Notes: a model not told the origin generated them from the sequence alone. A DNA stretch of 64,000 nt from Oceanicoccus sp. KOV_DT_Chl (GCF_900120175.1 NZ_FQLF01000002.1:1736001-1800000), one strand, 5' to 3'; shown: positions 35,863-47,067, numbered from the stretch's first letter. A program made the numbers and translations.

Positions 35863-37080
35863 TTATGCGGACTTTAGCTCTGACTTGGTCGGCCCAATGT
35901 TTGCGGCTATCGCTGCCAGCGCATCGCGATCAAGACCATAAAAGCGTACGGCATTTTCACCTAACATGGCCGCCACTTCGGTTTCAGGTAAATCAACAAA
36001 CGTATCATAAAGCTGGGATTTGGTTTTTGGCCAAGTTCCCTCGGGATGAGGATAATCACTACCCCACATAATTTGGTCCAGGCCAATATCGTGACGCACC
36101 TCTGCATCGGGGCGTGGCATACAGGAGGCACCAATGCCGACATTGCGACGAAAATAGTCTGAAGGAGACATGGATAAATGGCTGGTGAAATCGCCCAACT
36201 TAGCCGAAAACATAACATCGTGATAATTGTGATCCAGCATACGCAACATCGGTGGGATCATCCATGCGGTACCCGCTTCGGTGATAGCCACTTTTAATTT
36301 GGGAAATTTTTCAAACACGCCTCCCCACAACATAAAACTGATCGGGCGATAGGTCCACCACATCACTTCGGATACAAAGACACCCATTGCCCCTGGGTGG
36401 TGTTCTTTATCCAGATCTTCCGGATATTTTTCACCAAAGTAATTTTTTTGTGGGGTAGCCCCAGAATGAAAATTAACCACAATATTAAGTGCTTCACACG
36501 CTTGCCAAAATGGATGGTAGCGCGTGTGGTGATAACAAGAGAATTGGTTGGTCATATGGGGAATTAATACTGAACGCAGTCCATTGTCTGCACACCATTT
36601 AACTTCTTTGATTGCCTCGTCAATATCCCAAAGTAACGGCACTGCTGCTACACCTAAATGCCGCGCTGGATTATTCGCCACTAATTCTGCTAGCCAGCGA
36701 TTGTGTGCCCGCGCTCCAGCCCACTGCAACTCGGGTACGATATTTTCAGTAGGTAAGCCCAAACCCGCTCCAAAAGGTGGCGTGTTTTGTTCAGTAATAC
36801 CATCCGGGAAAATGATCTCTGCAGCAATTCCATCGTTATCCAGCATTTTAATTCGCTGGTCATAATCCCAGGCGCCAGTAAGCTCCTGTTGAATGTCTTT
36901 GCGCCACTCTTCATTAATTTCCTGAATTAAAAAGCTCTTCTCCGCATTTTTAATCATTTCAATCTGAATGGGTAATACTTGGTCGAAGGTTTCTCGCAAA
37001 CCCGGGTCCAGATACTGGCGATAACCATCGGCGGGTAGGCCGGCATGACAATCGGAGGACACAACAATGTAACGATCCAT
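35863..37080 (-). CDS. Amidohydrolase-2 family metal-dependent hydrolase/decarboxylase
   Basis: 405 residues with the PF04909 pattern: N-terminal VVSSDCHAGLP (the DxH metal ligands), VNFHSGATP, KLKVAITEAGTAWMIP, and the C-terminal DQIMWGSDYPHPEGTWP (the conserved Asp). Members include aromatic acid decarboxylases and related hydrolases, so catabolism of an aromatic or steroid ring is possible. The substrate is not deducible. Divergent from the SDR gene at 37263. Confidence 0.88.
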   Translation of the reverse strand: MDRYIVVSSDCHAGLPADGYRQYLDPGLRETFDQVLPIQIEMIKNAEKSFLIQEINEEWRKDIQQELTGAWDYDQRIKMLDNDGIAAEIIFPDGITEQNTPPFGAGLGLPTENIVPELQWAGARAHNRWLAELVANNPARHLGVAAVPLLWDIDEAIKEVKWCADNGLRSVLIPHMTNQFSCYHHTRYHPFWQACEALNIVVNFHSGATPQKNYFGEKYPEDLDKEHHPGAMGVFVSEVMWWTYRPISFMLWGGVFEKFPKLKVAITEAGTAWMIPPMLRMLDHNYHDVMFSAKLGDFTSHLSMSPSDYFRRNVGIGASCMPRPDAEVRHDIGLDQIMWGSDYPHPEGTWPKTKSQLYDTFVDLPETEVAAMLGENAVRFYGLDRDALAAIAANIGPTKSELKSA

Positions 37081-37262
37081 AAGGCTTCTCTTGCTAAAAA
37101 TGATACTGTGAGTTTTCGTGGTTAATATTCTGCCTCAGCTATTTTTAAGTCAATGAAGTAAACATTACTATCCGTCAAGGTTTTAGCTGATCGCGCCTTG
37201 TATATTGCCGCTGCCTTGCCATACACTGCAAAATTACCAATTTACCGACATCGGGATAAGTC

Positions 37263-37967
37263 ATGGCAAAATATTTAGTCATTACAGGGGGAAGCCGTGG
37301 CATTGGCTTGGCTACGATTCAACATTTTATCAAGGAGGGTTATCGTGTTATTAATCTTTCACGTCAGCAACCGCAGGTTGCGGAGGTCCAACATTTCAAT
37401 ACTGATCTAAGCGATAAACGCTGGCCTGAGCAGGTAAGCAAAAAAATTCTCGCTTTAGTCGGCACCGCTGATGCTATTACATTGATTCATAATGCCGCTT
37501 ATCTTGCCAAAGACTCGGTAACCGATATTGACGCTGATGCCTTTCAACAAGTACTGCAACTCAATGTCATCGCCGCTAGCCAGCTTAATCAAATCCTGTT
37601 GCCTTCCATGAAACCAGGATCATCCATTTTATATGTCAGCTCAACGCTAGGTGAAAAAGCCGTTGCCAATACCTTCTCTTACGTCACCTCCAAACATGCA
37701 CAAATTGGCATGATGAAAGCAACTTGTCAGGATTTAATGGGTAAGGGCATACACACAGCGGCGATCTGTCCCGGCTTTACCGATACCGAAATGCTGCGCA
37801 GCCATGTTGGCAACGATCAAGAAGTGCTGGGCTATTTTTCAGGATTAAATTCGTTTGAGCGTTTGCTGCAACCAGAGGAGATTGCCAATACCTTGTGGTT
37901 TTGCGCGCAAACGCCAGCCATTAATGGCGCGGTAATTCATGCCAATTTGGGACAGCTAGAAAATTGA
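37263..37967 (+). CDS. Short-chain dehydrogenase/reductase
   Basis: 234 residues, classical SDR: VITGGSRGIGLA cofactor loop, HNAAYL in place of NNAG, catalytic Ser-Tyr-Lys in YVSSTLGEKAVANTFSYVTSKHA. The stop overlaps the TTG start of the sulfatase gene (TTGA), so the two are probably translationally coupled. Substrate unknown. Confidence 0.9.
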   Translation: MAKYLVITGGSRGIGLATIQHFIKEGYRVINLSRQQPQVAEVQHFNTDLSDKRWPEQVSKKILALVGTADAITLIHNAAYLAKDSVTDIDADAFQQVLQLNVIAASQLNQILLPSMKPGSSILYVSSTLGEKAVANTFSYVTSKHAQIGMMKATCQDLMGKGIHTAAICPGFTDTEMLRSHVGNDQEVLGYFSGLNSFERLLQPEEIANTLWFCAQTPAINGAVIHANLGQLEN

Positions 37968-39642
37968 TAGCGGCAACCAATAAAACCATACTGACGACGC
38001 TGCTTCTATGCAGCGCTGCGCCAACTTTTTCTGACGCGATAATCGATACCCCGGTACAACCAAATATTCTGCTGTTGGTCGCTGAAGACATGAGCGACAA
38101 AGTAGGCGCCTTTGGTGACCCTGTCGCTCACACACCCAATCTGGATCGCCTTGCCGCTAAGGGTGTTCGTTATGACCATGTTTTTACGACCTCGGGGGTT
38201 TGCGCCCCAAGTCGCGCGGCCCTGATCACCGGTGTACACCAAAATAGTCTGGGCGCACAACATATGCGTACACAAACCGCAGGATTTCATTACACAGCGA
38301 TACCCGAACCCGAGGTTAAAGCGTTTCCTGAATTGCTACGTCGTCACGGGTATTACACTTTTACTGATTTCAAACTGGATTATCAATTTAGCGGCACCAT
38401 GGCCGGCAGCGGTCCTTTTACTATCTGGAATGACGAGGGCGTGAATAGTCACTGGCGCAATCGCAAACCGAACCAGCCTTTTTTTGGCATGATTAATTTT
38501 ATGGAAACCCATGAAAGCGGTTTATTCCCTCGCTGGACCTGGCCACAAAGTGTGACCCATCTTGTTATGCAAGCTATGCATATTAATTATCATTGGGGTA
38601 TGGAAGATCGTATTTCTCCAAAACAGGTAAACGTCCCGCCCTACTATCCTGATACCGCTATTGTGCGGCAAACCATCGCCCGCCAGTACAACAATATTGT
38701 CACCATGGATCAGCGGGTAGGCGAAATACTGGCACAACTTAAAGCTGATGGGCTCGATCAATCCACCATTGTGATCTGGACAACAGATCATGGCGACGGC
38801 CTTCCTCGGGCTAAACGTGAGGTGTTTGATTCAGGGATTAAAGTGCCCATGATTATTTACTGGCCGGAGACATTACGCCCTGAAAACCTGTCACCGAATA
38901 CACTGGAACAGCAATTAATCAGTATGGTGGACCTGGCTCCCACCATTTTATCGTTAGCCAATATAACAGCACCCCGTTTTATTCAGGGACAATCATTTTT
39001 AGGCCCTAAAAAACGTGAGTATATCTACGCGGCAAAAGATCGCATGGACGGTTACCCGGATCGGCAGCGCGCTATTCGCGACCAGCGTTATAAATATATT
39101 GTAAATTACCAAAGCGAGCAGGCTGGCGCTCAAGCAATACAATTCCGTGAACACCTAACAATGATGGAGGAGTTTTGGACTTTATATGACGCGGGTCAGC
39201 TCAACGATGTACAACAACAATGGTTTAAACCCAGACCGCAGCATGCCCTCTACGATACCCAGCTTGATCCCTATGAGATAAATAATGTGGCCGAACAACC
39301 GGCATACCAACCCATACGCAAGCGCTTAAGCGCACAACTACAGCAATGGCAGCAACAAAGTAAAGACTGGGGAGAAATGGATGAAATTACTATGGCAGAA
39401 CAATTTTGGCCGTCAGCCGAGCAACCGATAACCGCGGCCCCACTTTTAAAGTTGATGCTGACAATCAAATTATTGTTATTACTTCATCAACACCGGGCGC
39501 CTCTATTGCCTATCGCCTGGACGGTACACAAGATTGGCTGCTGTATACCCAAGCTCTCGCCCTAACGTCACCGCTTACCCTTACCAGTAAAGCGGTGCGT
39601 TATGGTTGGCAAGAAAGTGAAACGGCGACTTTTAATCACTAA
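37964..39642 (+). pseudogene. Exported sulfatase, split near its 3' end by a -1 frameshift
   Basis: A TTG start gives a signal peptide (TILTTLLLCSAAPTFSDA) and a type I sulfatase domain. Cys80 in CAPSR (the formylglycine site) lies in FTTSGVCAPSRAALITG, with DxxD metal residues near TPNLDRLAAKG and WTTDHGDGLPRAK further on; resembles N-sulfoglucosamine sulfohydrolase. The main frame ends at 39565 after a nonsense tail, but the +1 frame continues with TFKVDADNQIIVITSSTPGASIAYRLDG to 39642. One C added to the run at 39438-39441 gives 559 residues. The catalytic part is intact either way. Confidence 0.8.
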
Positions 39643-39715
39643 CTGAAAAAATTTTCGCTACTGGAAACTTTAACTTTCATCGCCGTAACAACGTTCTTTA
39701 TTGGCTTGCTAAACG

Positions 39716-40594
39716 CTAACCCAGGCCTTGCGCCACAGGTGTTTCGTTAGCCAGAATCATTTCCAGCCGCGCACGCATTTTATTTTCCGCATCTGCTGTC
39801 ATGCTGCGTATCCAGAACTTATCTTGTTCAATCCCTTTCACCGCCATTTCAGCCACTTCATCAGGGTGGGTAGTTTGCAGCTCCATATCAAACTCAGCCA
39901 TGATGCGCTTCATATCTTCCACCGAGTGAATACCTGAATCCGGTACATTGCTGACCCGCTCCATATCTTTTGGCCGAACGCGATCGGAATTAAATATACC
40001 TGTTTCCACCACATGCGGGCCCGGAAATAACGCTGCCACTTTGACCGGCGTATCCATCGCCTGTACTTGATAATGCAAATTTTCAGTGATGGCCTGAACC
40101 GCTGCTTTGGTTGCGGTGTAGACCGGCTGATCCGGATAGATCAGGAAAGCGCCATTGCCAGAGCCGGTAATCACAAAATGCGCTTCTTCATTTTGGGCAA
40201 TCAGTATGGGCATAAAGGCGTTAATACAACGAATCGCGCCCCACATATTCACGTTGAATGCCCACTGCCAATCCTTATCGGAATAGTCCCACATCGCACC
40301 ACCTTCGCCTGCGCCGATACCGGCATTAGCAAAAACCAAATGAATACCGCCAAAATGGGATTGGGCTTTAGCCGCTAGTGCATTACAACTGTCCTGACTG
40401 GTGACATCACAAAACTCACCAATGACATCAATACCCTCTGCCTTCAAGTCAGCCGTGGCTGTTTCCAGCGCCGCTTTATCCACATCCGCAATAACCACTT
40501 TGGCACCGCGACGGCCAAAACTAAACGCCAACGAGCGACCTACTCCGCTGGCCCCACCGGTGATAACCGTCACTTTATTGGTAAAATCTTTCAT
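39716..40594 (-). CDS. Short-chain dehydrogenase/reductase
   Basis: 292 residues, classical SDR: TVITGGASGVGRSLAFSFGRRGAKVVIADVD (NAD(P) loop with the acidic DVD pointing to NAD), FANAGIGAGE, VITGSGNGAFLIYPDQPVYTATKAAVQA (Ser, Tyr, Lys). The ATG at 40594 (GAGAGA upstream) is preferred over 40621. Substrate unknown. It is independent of the other SDR gene. Confidence 0.88.
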   Translation of the reverse strand: MKDFTNKVTVITGGASGVGRSLAFSFGRRGAKVVIADVDKAALETATADLKAEGIDVIGEFCDVTSQDSCNALAAKAQSHFGGIHLVFANAGIGAGEGGAMWDYSDKDWQWAFNVNMWGAIRCINAFMPILIAQNEEAHFVITGSGNGAFLIYPDQPVYTATKAAVQAITENLHYQVQAMDTPVKVAALFPGPHVVETGIFNSDRVRPKDMERVSNVPDSGIHSVEDMKRIMAEFDMELQTTHPDEVAEMAVKGIEQDKFWIRSMTADAENKMRARLEMILANETPVAQGLG

Positions 40595-40922
40595 AGCTCT
40601 CTCATATCTCTTATTTTGCATTGTCTGCAGGGGTTTAACTGGGCCCTAAGTTACCATTTCAGCTACAGTAATCGTCGCAAGTGAAGAAAATTTAATCGCC
40701 AGCAACACCAAAATGAACATTTTGTTATGCTGCGCTAGCGGCAGTGATCTAACAGCTGCTAACCATCGACATAACAACGGCTTGCACTGTGCTCGAATAA
40801 ACCGGGCACATAGCTTTAGCGCTTGAGTTTATGCATAATAACCGGCGCTTAATCCGCTGAATATTGCCGTGCTGCACCTCAGCACCACCTATAACAATCG
40901 ATTCAACAACGCCGGTTAATCT
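40595..40922. other. Divergent intergenic region, no gene seen
   Basis: About 330 bases between the SDR gene and gspA. It should contain both promoters. No protein-like frame or strong hairpin was noticed. Confidence 0.4.
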
Positions 40923-42596
40923 ATGTACCACCGTTATTTCGGCCTGAAAGAAGAGCCCTTCTCCATTGCGGTGAATCCACGCTATTTATTTATGAGTGCC
41001 CGCCACCGGGATGCGTTGGCACATTTGCTGTATGGCGTGGGTGCGGGCGGTGGCTTTATTTTGTTAACCGGCGAAGTAGGGACCGGCAAGACCACTGTCA
41101 ATCGCTGCCTGTTGGAACAACTTCCTGACACAACGGATATTGCGCTTATCCTCAACCCTGCTTTAAACGCGGTGGAATTATTAGCAACAGCCTGCGATGA
41201 GTTTCAGCTGCAATATACTCCTGGTGAGCAAAGCTTGAAAATACTCACCGATAAGCTGCACCAGTTCCTGCTCAGTAATCATGCCAAAGGACGCAATACC
41301 GTTTTATTAATTGATGAAGCGCAACACCTGCAGTTTGAAGTGTTAGAACAGATTCGCCTGCTAACCAACCTGGAAACCAATACCAAAAAATTATTGCAAA
41401 TAATTTTGGTAGGGCAACCGGAGCTCCGCACACTGTTAAACAAACCGGAGTTACGGCAATTAGCGCAGCGCATCACCGCCCGCTACCAATTAAAGCCATT
41501 AAATTTAGAAGAAACCGAAGCCTATATACGCCACCGCCTACAAGTAGCCGGACTACCTGCCAATCAAATATTGTTCCCCAAAAAAGTGGTTAAAGGCATC
41601 CACAAAGTCAGTCGCGGCGTGCCTCGTATTATCAATGTGTTATGTGACCGTATGTTGCTAGGCACTTATGGTCAAAATAAAACGGTTGTTGATAACGCCA
41701 TGTTGAAACAATCCATTGTTGAAGTCATGGGCGAAGAAGAGGATATAACGCTTTACTCGCCTCGATCTGTAGCACCGGTGCTCATCAGTTTGGTGATTAT
41801 TGTGGCGGGGTTACTGTTATGGCAATGGCCTACTATTAGTTCTCGTGATCAACCAAACACCGCTGTCATGCAACCGGTAGCCACTGAATCCATAACCGAT
41901 TCCATTACTACCGAACCCGCGGCCACCGCGATCGAAACCCGGGCTCCATCAACTCAACCTGCAGCCACCTGGATTGATAGTGAACAACAAGCTATCAATG
42001 AATTACTGCTGACTCTTGGCATAACCGACGCCATAGCTAGCTGTGATATCGATTTACCGGGTGCCATTCGCTGTGAACGACAACAGGTCAATACCTGGCA
42101 AGAGCTTATTGCTTTTAATCGCCCAGCGGTCATCTCGTTAATTACCGCTGAAAAATTGCAAGCCTTTGCCGTCGTGCTGGCGATCAAAGACAGTGAAGCA
42201 ACACTGGTTTATCAACAAACCATTACAACGGTGCCACTTTCCGTCCTGGGGCCATTATGGACCGGTGATTTTTTATTTTTTTGGCAAACCTCTGAAGATT
42301 ATCGCAGCCCTTTTGCTAAAGATTATACTGGCCCAATGGTGCGATGGTTGGCTGAAAAGTTTTCCGAACTTGATCAACAGCCCACATTACTTGCAGAACA
42401 AGTATTTAACGAAGCGCTTAGTCAGCGGGTTAAAATTTTTCAGCAGCAATATCAATTACAAGCTGATGGCGTGGTGGGATTAAAAACATTATTGAAGCTT
42501 AATGAGTTGCTGGCTGTTGAGCCAACCCTTGATGACCCTAACTTAATACAAACCAACTCGGCACCACCTACTACTGTTAATGCTGAGGAGGGCTAG
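40923..42596 (+). CDS. gspA: GspA/ExeA-type AAA ATPase (type II secretion assembly)
   Basis: 557 residues. AAA domain at the N-terminus (LTGEVGTGKTTVNRC Walker A; LLIDEAQHL Walker B), a single membrane helix near residue 285 (LISLVIIVAGLLLWQW), and a C-terminal peptidoglycan-binding repeat (RVKIFQQQYQLQADGVVGLKTLLKL). With GspB it remodels the cell wall so that the secretin GspD can assemble. gspB starts 2 bases after its stop. Confidence 0.93.
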   Translation: MYHRYFGLKEEPFSIAVNPRYLFMSARHRDALAHLLYGVGAGGGFILLTGEVGTGKTTVNRCLLEQLPDTTDIALILNPALNAVELLATACDEFQLQYTPGEQSLKILTDKLHQFLLSNHAKGRNTVLLIDEAQHLQFEVLEQIRLLTNLETNTKKLLQIILVGQPELRTLLNKPELRQLAQRITARYQLKPLNLEETEAYIRHRLQVAGLPANQILFPKKVVKGIHKVSRGVPRIINVLCDRMLLGTYGQNKTVVDNAMLKQSIVEVMGEEEDITLYSPRSVAPVLISLVIIVAGLLLWQWPTISSRDQPNTAVMQPVATESITDSITTEPAATAIETRAPSTQPAATWIDSEQQAINELLLTLGITDAIASCDIDLPGAIRCERQQVNTWQELIAFNRPAVISLITAEKLQAFAVVLAIKDSEATLVYQQTITTVPLSVLGPLWTGDFLFFWQTSEDYRSPFAKDYTGPMVRWLAEKFSELDQQPTLLAEQVFNEALSQRVKIFQQQYQLQADGVVGLKTLLKLNELLAVEPTLDDPNLIQTNSAPPTTVNAEEG

Positions 42597-42598
42597 CA

Positions 42599-43342
42599 AT
42601 GTCTTTAATTCTCGATGCTCTCAACCGTGCTGACCAAGAGCGCAGTGAAGAAAATAATCAAATTAATTTGCACGCCAGTCATATTCCTGCAACCGCAGCG
42701 CACAATCCGGTACGGCGCTGGGTGATAGAAGCGGTATTAGTTACCGTGGCAGTGGCAGCTTTGGTGTATTCGCAGTGGCCACAGCCCATAGCCAGTCCTG
42801 TTATTGATGATCAGGCTGTGCCTATTAATAATCAAGCATCACTACCAAACCCTGTTACTATCATCCAAGAACCGAGCGTGCCACCGATTAGTGCAAAAAA
42901 AACCGCAGCTGTTAGCAAAAATCTCAGCGCAACGACTGAAGCTGATCCAAAAAAAGAACGCGTTGTTACGGCAAAAATTTCTGCCGAACAAAAAACAATT
43001 GCGTCCTTGTATCAACAGCAAGCCAATCCGATCGTTACGCCTTCAGCGGCTAAAAAAGTTGCCAAGCCAATAGATAATACGCAGTCAATTTTGCAGCAGA
43101 TTCCTTTGCTAGCGCAACTATCTACACGCTTCCAACAAACGCTCCCGAGTATGGAATACTCTGTACATATGCATGCTGAAGGCGGTAAAGGGTTTGTAAC
43201 CATTAATGGTGAGATGCGTAAAACCGGAGCAATTATAGAGCCGGGAATTCGTGTTATTGCTATTTTACCCGATAGTGTTGTGTTGGAATTTAACAATCGC
43301 CAGTTCCGCTTACCGGCACTTAATAGCTGGGTAAACTATTAG
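42599..43342 (+). CDS. gspB: GspB/ExeB-type type II secretion assembly protein
   Basis: 247 residues. N-terminal MSLILDALNRADQER, typical of GspB, a membrane helix (about 40-60), a long Pro/Ala/Lys-rich periplasmic linker, and a C-terminal domain (EYSVHMHAEGGKGFVTINGEM and GAIIEPGIRVIAILPDSVVLEF). Partner of GspA. The main gsp operon is not in the window. Confidence 0.92.
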   Translation: MSLILDALNRADQERSEENNQINLHASHIPATAAHNPVRRWVIEAVLVTVAVAALVYSQWPQPIASPVIDDQAVPINNQASLPNPVTIIQEPSVPPISAKKTAAVSKNLSATTEADPKKERVVTAKISAEQKTIASLYQQQANPIVTPSAAKKVAKPIDNTQSILQQIPLLAQLSTRFQQTLPSMEYSVHMHAEGGKGFVTINGEMRKTGAIIEPGIRVIAILPDSVVLEFNNRQFRLPALNSWVNY

Positions 43343-43350
43343 TAAATATT

Positions 43351-43707
43351 TTATTCACACTTATTAAATTCTTTTTCACGGTTTTTGTATTCTTTACAAA
43401 AATCTGTATAGCCTCCCACGGTAGCAATGATCTTCTCATTATAAAATGCATTAATAATTTTGCTTTTAGTTATACTTAAACGTTTATTGGAACAAGATTT
43501 TATTGCTAATGCTCTACATTCATCAACACTCTCCGCCTCCTTAAACTTAGAACAAACCTCCTTACCTGAACACTTTTTATAACTTATGCTTTCTTTGCCA
43601 ACACAAGCAGTGCGCGTATATTGAATTTCACAAGTTCCCGCGAAAACACTAGCGCTGAAGTCAGTGGCTAGTAAAACTGCAAGCATTATGGCCACAAATA
43701 AATTCAT
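43351..43707 (-). CDS. Small secreted cysteine-rich protein
   Basis: 118 residues with an N-terminal signal peptide (LFVAIMLAVLLATDFSASVFA). The mature part of about 95 residues has eight cysteines (26, 35, 46, 52, 64, 72, 104, 117), so four disulfides are possible, with many lysines. Family not recognised. Convergent with gspB, 8 bases apart. Confidence 0.65.
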   Translation of the reverse strand: MNLFVAIMLAVLLATDFSASVFAGTCEIQYTRTACVGKESISYKKCSGKEVCSKFKEAESVDECRALAIKSCSNKRLSITKSKIINAFYNEKIIATVGGYTDFCKEYKNREKEFNKCE

Positions 43708-43754
43708 TGCTTAGTTCTCTTGGGGAGCTAGTAGCGTTTTTATTGCGTATTTAA

Positions 43755-45767
43755 TTACACTTTAAATTTATTGATTAATGCCAATTGTGTTTCGGCCATT
43801 CGCGCCAACTCTTGGCTGGCCATTTGATTTTCTTGTGCCCCTGTTGCGGTCTCTTCAGAGACTGCCGCTATGGCAACAATATTTCGATTTTGCTCCTGAG
43901 CTGCTACCGTTTGTTCTTCAGCTGCACTGGAAATCTGGTGACTCATATCCTTAATAATATCTATCGCTTCAGCCACCAGAGTTAACATTTCACCTGCTTT
44001 AGTTATACCATCAACACTATTTAGCGCCTCTTCCCTACTACTTTTCATTGAACCTACTGCTTCACGGGCTCCCGCTTGCAAACGTACAATCATGTCCTGA
44101 ATTTCCTGGGTAGATTGTTGAGTACGGCTCGCCAAAGTGCGCACCTCATCGGCAACTACCGCAAAACCACGGCCCTGCTCACCCGCTCGCGCGGCCTCAA
44201 TGGCGGCATTTAAAGCCAATAAATTCGTTTGTTCAGCAACACCTCTAATCACATCCAAAACCGTACCCACATTTTCTGTATCTTCATTGAGTCGCTCAAT
44301 AACTGTGGAGCTATTATCAATATCAGCAGATAATTTTCGTATAGACTTTATATTCTCGCTTAATAAACGGGTCCCTATATTCACTTCATTGTGGGCATCT
44401 TCTACTCTCTCCAGGGTGTTGTTAATACTTCGAGACACTTCTTCAACCGTTGCCGTCATCTCTTCAACACCTGTAGCTATCATATTCGTTTGATCTTTTT
44501 GGCGGGCAATACTATTAAAGCTTTGTTCTGAAATGGTGGCGGTTTCTTCCGCTGTCGCAGATAATTGTGTGGAGTTGAGATTGATCTCTTCCAACATCGC
44601 TCGCAATTGTGTAACAAGATGTTGCATTGCTGAAGATAGCTCCCTCAATTCATCCTTGCGACCAATTTCAAATGTTTGTCGTAAGTCGCCACTGGCAACT
44701 ACTTTAATCGCAGCAACAATACTGCTTAATGGTTTACTAATAGATTGTGTTACCAAAAAAGCAAGAACCGCGATTACTACACTCGCTACTGCGGCAATAG
44801 ATATTATCTGTGCCTTGCTGCTACTAACGCTTGCTTCAGTCTGTTGTGAAATAGTAGTCATTGTCCCATGAATTTCTGCGGCAAGGTTTTTTAGGGCGGT
44901 GACAACGTCTAAACCCATTGCCTCAATGATCTGCATTTGCTGATTGGTCTGCTGAATTTTCTCTAGTTGATCAATTCTTGCTAAGGATAAACTGTTTGCA
45001 CCAATACAGGCTTCTTTAAATCGATTGTAGGATTGTTTTAAATTTTGATAATCATTGGAACCTTCAAACACCCCCCAGCGCTCAAGCAGCTGAAACTTAT
45101 TATCGACATCATTAAAATCTGCGGCATTATCTTTATTCACAGATTTCACAGCCGCAATTAATGGGCTATCTAAACTATTTAATGCTGCGCTCGATATCTT
45201 ACCCAATATTCGCGTGATATCACTGAGAAGCGTTTGCGTGCTATTGCTGACGGCTTGACTTTCTATATCCGCGGCGTAACTGACCACCTCATCACCCATA
45301 TCTGAAAATTCTTCGCGTTGCTCGCGCACAACGTTGGCACTATTTAAACTCGCCCGATGATACGTCATCAACTGTGTACTCGCAGCCCGCATTTTTTTCT
45401 GGTAGTTTTCAACAAGTAGTAATTCAGCTGATATTTTTTTTTCGTCCTGAGCCAGGCCTCTCAATTGCTTATTCAATGCATTATTTTTTTCAGTTAATAC
45501 TGTATAGCGCTGTTCTATATCATTCAGGTTTTTTATTTTTTCAGTCTGCTGGTATGCCATTAATTGTATGGTCGCCTGCAACTGGTTGGATAGCATGCTG
45601 GAAGCGGTCTCAGTCATAGGCAGTGCTCGAGTAGTGACATTTTTAAAGCTACTAAAAATGTCATTAATGCCAACTAAACCAGTAATAAGAATTACTATCG
45701 CTAACAGTAACGCTATTAAATAACCAGCAATAATTCTCGCAGTAACAGTGATATTAATGATGGGCAT
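43755..45767 (-). CDS. Methyl-accepting chemotaxis protein
   Basis: 670 residues. N-terminal membrane helix ([23 protein letters not shown]), a helical periplasmic sensor of about 290 residues, a second membrane helix ([21 protein letters not shown]), HAMP ([27 protein letters not shown]), then the cytoplasmic signalling hairpin with the invariant tip [41 protein letters not shown]. The sensor looks like a four-helix bundle; the ligand is not known. Confidence 0.96.
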   Translation of the reverse strand: MPIINITVTARIIAGYLIALLLAIVILITGLVGINDIFSSFKNVTTRALPMTETASSMLSNQLQATIQLMAYQQTEKIKNLNDIEQRYTVLTEKNNALNKQLRGLAQDEKKISAELLLVENYQKKMRAASTQLMTYHRASLNSANVVREQREEFSDMGDEVVSYAADIESQAVSNSTQTLLSDITRILGKISSAALNSLDSPLIAAVKSVNKDNAADFNDVDNKFQLLERWGVFEGSNDYQNLKQSYNRFKEACIGANSLSLARIDQLEKIQQTNQQMQIIEAMGLDVVTALKNLAAEIHGTMTTISQQTEASVSSSKAQIISIAAVASVVIAVLAFLVTQSISKPLSSIVAAIKVVASGDLRQTFEIGRKDELRELSSAMQHLVTQLRAMLEEINLNSTQLSATAEETATISEQSFNSIARQKDQTNMIATGVEEMTATVEEVSRSINNTLERVEDAHNEVNIGTRLLSENIKSIRKLSADIDNSSTVIERLNEDTENVGTVLDVIRGVAEQTNLLALNAAIEAARAGEQGRGFAVVADEVRTLASRTQQSTQEIQDMIVRLQAGAREAVGSMKSSREEALNSVDGITKAGEMLTLVAEAIDIIKDMSHQISSAAEEQTVAAQEQNRNIVAIAAVSEETATGAQENQMASQELARMAETQLALINKFKV

Positions 45768-46012
45768 AACTAAATAATTCCTGTTTAAGCTTTAAAGTTT
45801 TGTTAAAGCAGCACGTAATTGACTCACTCTGTTAATCTTCTTGTTTAGATAAAAAATGCTATTCACTGGATTTTCCTAAGTTTTAGGTATAGCAGCGCCG
45901 GTACTAAACGCAAGTATGTCATCAACTGAGCACATACTAACGTTAAAACAATAAAAAATTCTATGTTTAATGCTCAAGCGCATAAGTACTATCCACCGTA
46001 AAGCTATATACT

Positions 46013-46897
46013 TTATTGCGTGTAACGGCGACACAACTCCAACCAACTTTCAATACCTGCGCTGCGATATTTATTTTTGTGTAAGACAAAATAAAACGCG
46101 CGCAGCAAATCACGGTGCGGCACCGACAAGGGCACCAAACTCCCCCTTGCGAAAGAATCTTTTAGTGTAATCCGCGATAAACAGGAAATACCCAACCCAG
46201 CTTCTACTGCTCGTATAATTGCTTCGGTGTGCTGCAATTCCAACTTGATAATCTGGTTTGAGAGTAAGCCATGCATGGCTCGATCAAAACCTTGGCGGGT
46301 CCCTGAGCCTTGCTCCCGTAAAATCCACTCAGCAGTTAGCAAATCCTGATCACTCAGCGTTCCCTTTGCCGCCAGTCCGTGTGTAGGCGCACAAAACACC
46401 ACCAACTCGTCATCCCGCCAATGAGTGACTTCGAGGTCAGGGTGATGCAGCTCTCCTTCTACCAAGCCAATATCCAAATCAAAATTAGCGACTTGCCTGG
46501 CTATGGACTCGGTATTCGCCACCTCCAGACTAATCTGGGCACCGGGGTGCTCCCGCATAAATTCAGCCATTAACCCAACCGCTAGATAATTACCAATGGT
46601 GAGTGTGGCACCTAGATTCAAGTGACCAATATCACGATGGCTAATCAGTTCCTGTTCCAATTCCCGCGCTTGTTCCAGTAGCGATTCAGCCCTAGGGCGC
46701 AACAACTTCCCCAGTTCATTAGCTTGTAAACGCTTGCCTATACGATCAAATAACTGGACATCAAATTGCTGCTCCAGATCTTTCAAAGCACCGCTTGCTG
46801 CGGATTGTGACATGGACAGACTCTTGGCCGCTTTGGTCACATTTTCAAAATGTGCAGTAGCCAGAAAGACCTCTAGTTGTCGTAGTGTATAGCGCAT
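46013..46897 (-). CDS. finR: LysR-type regulator, probably FinR
   Basis: 294 residues. Winged helix at the N-terminus (FENVTKAAKSLSMSQSAASGALKDLEQQF) and a substrate-binding domain. Divergent from fpr, as the LysR regulator FinR is in Pseudomonas, where it activates fpr under oxidative stress; the gene symbol rests on this context and on fold, not on alignment. Confidence 0.75.
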   Translation of the reverse strand: MRYTLRQLEVFLATAHFENVTKAAKSLSMSQSAASGALKDLEQQFDVQLFDRIGKRLQANELGKLLRPRAESLLEQARELEQELISHRDIGHLNLGATLTIGNYLAVGLMAEFMREHPGAQISLEVANTESIARQVANFDLDIGLVEGELHHPDLEVTHWRDDELVVFCAPTHGLAAKGTLSDQDLLTAEWILREQGSGTRQGFDRAMHGLLSNQIIKLELQHTEAIIRAVEAGLGISCLSRITLKDSFARGSLVPLSVPHRDLLRAFYFVLHKNKYRSAGIESWLELCRRYTQ

Positions 46898-47067
46898 AGT
46901 TCAAACCCCTGGCAGCTGCCAATAGCTGGCAAACACATCTATACTCTTCATGAGCTAGACGCAATCATCGGCAAAATCGATTTATATAATAAGAATAACC
47001 CGTTTTACTAATAGATCAAGCCTGCCTACTCTAACCTCATACTTATTGCAAAACCCAGAGGTAAACC

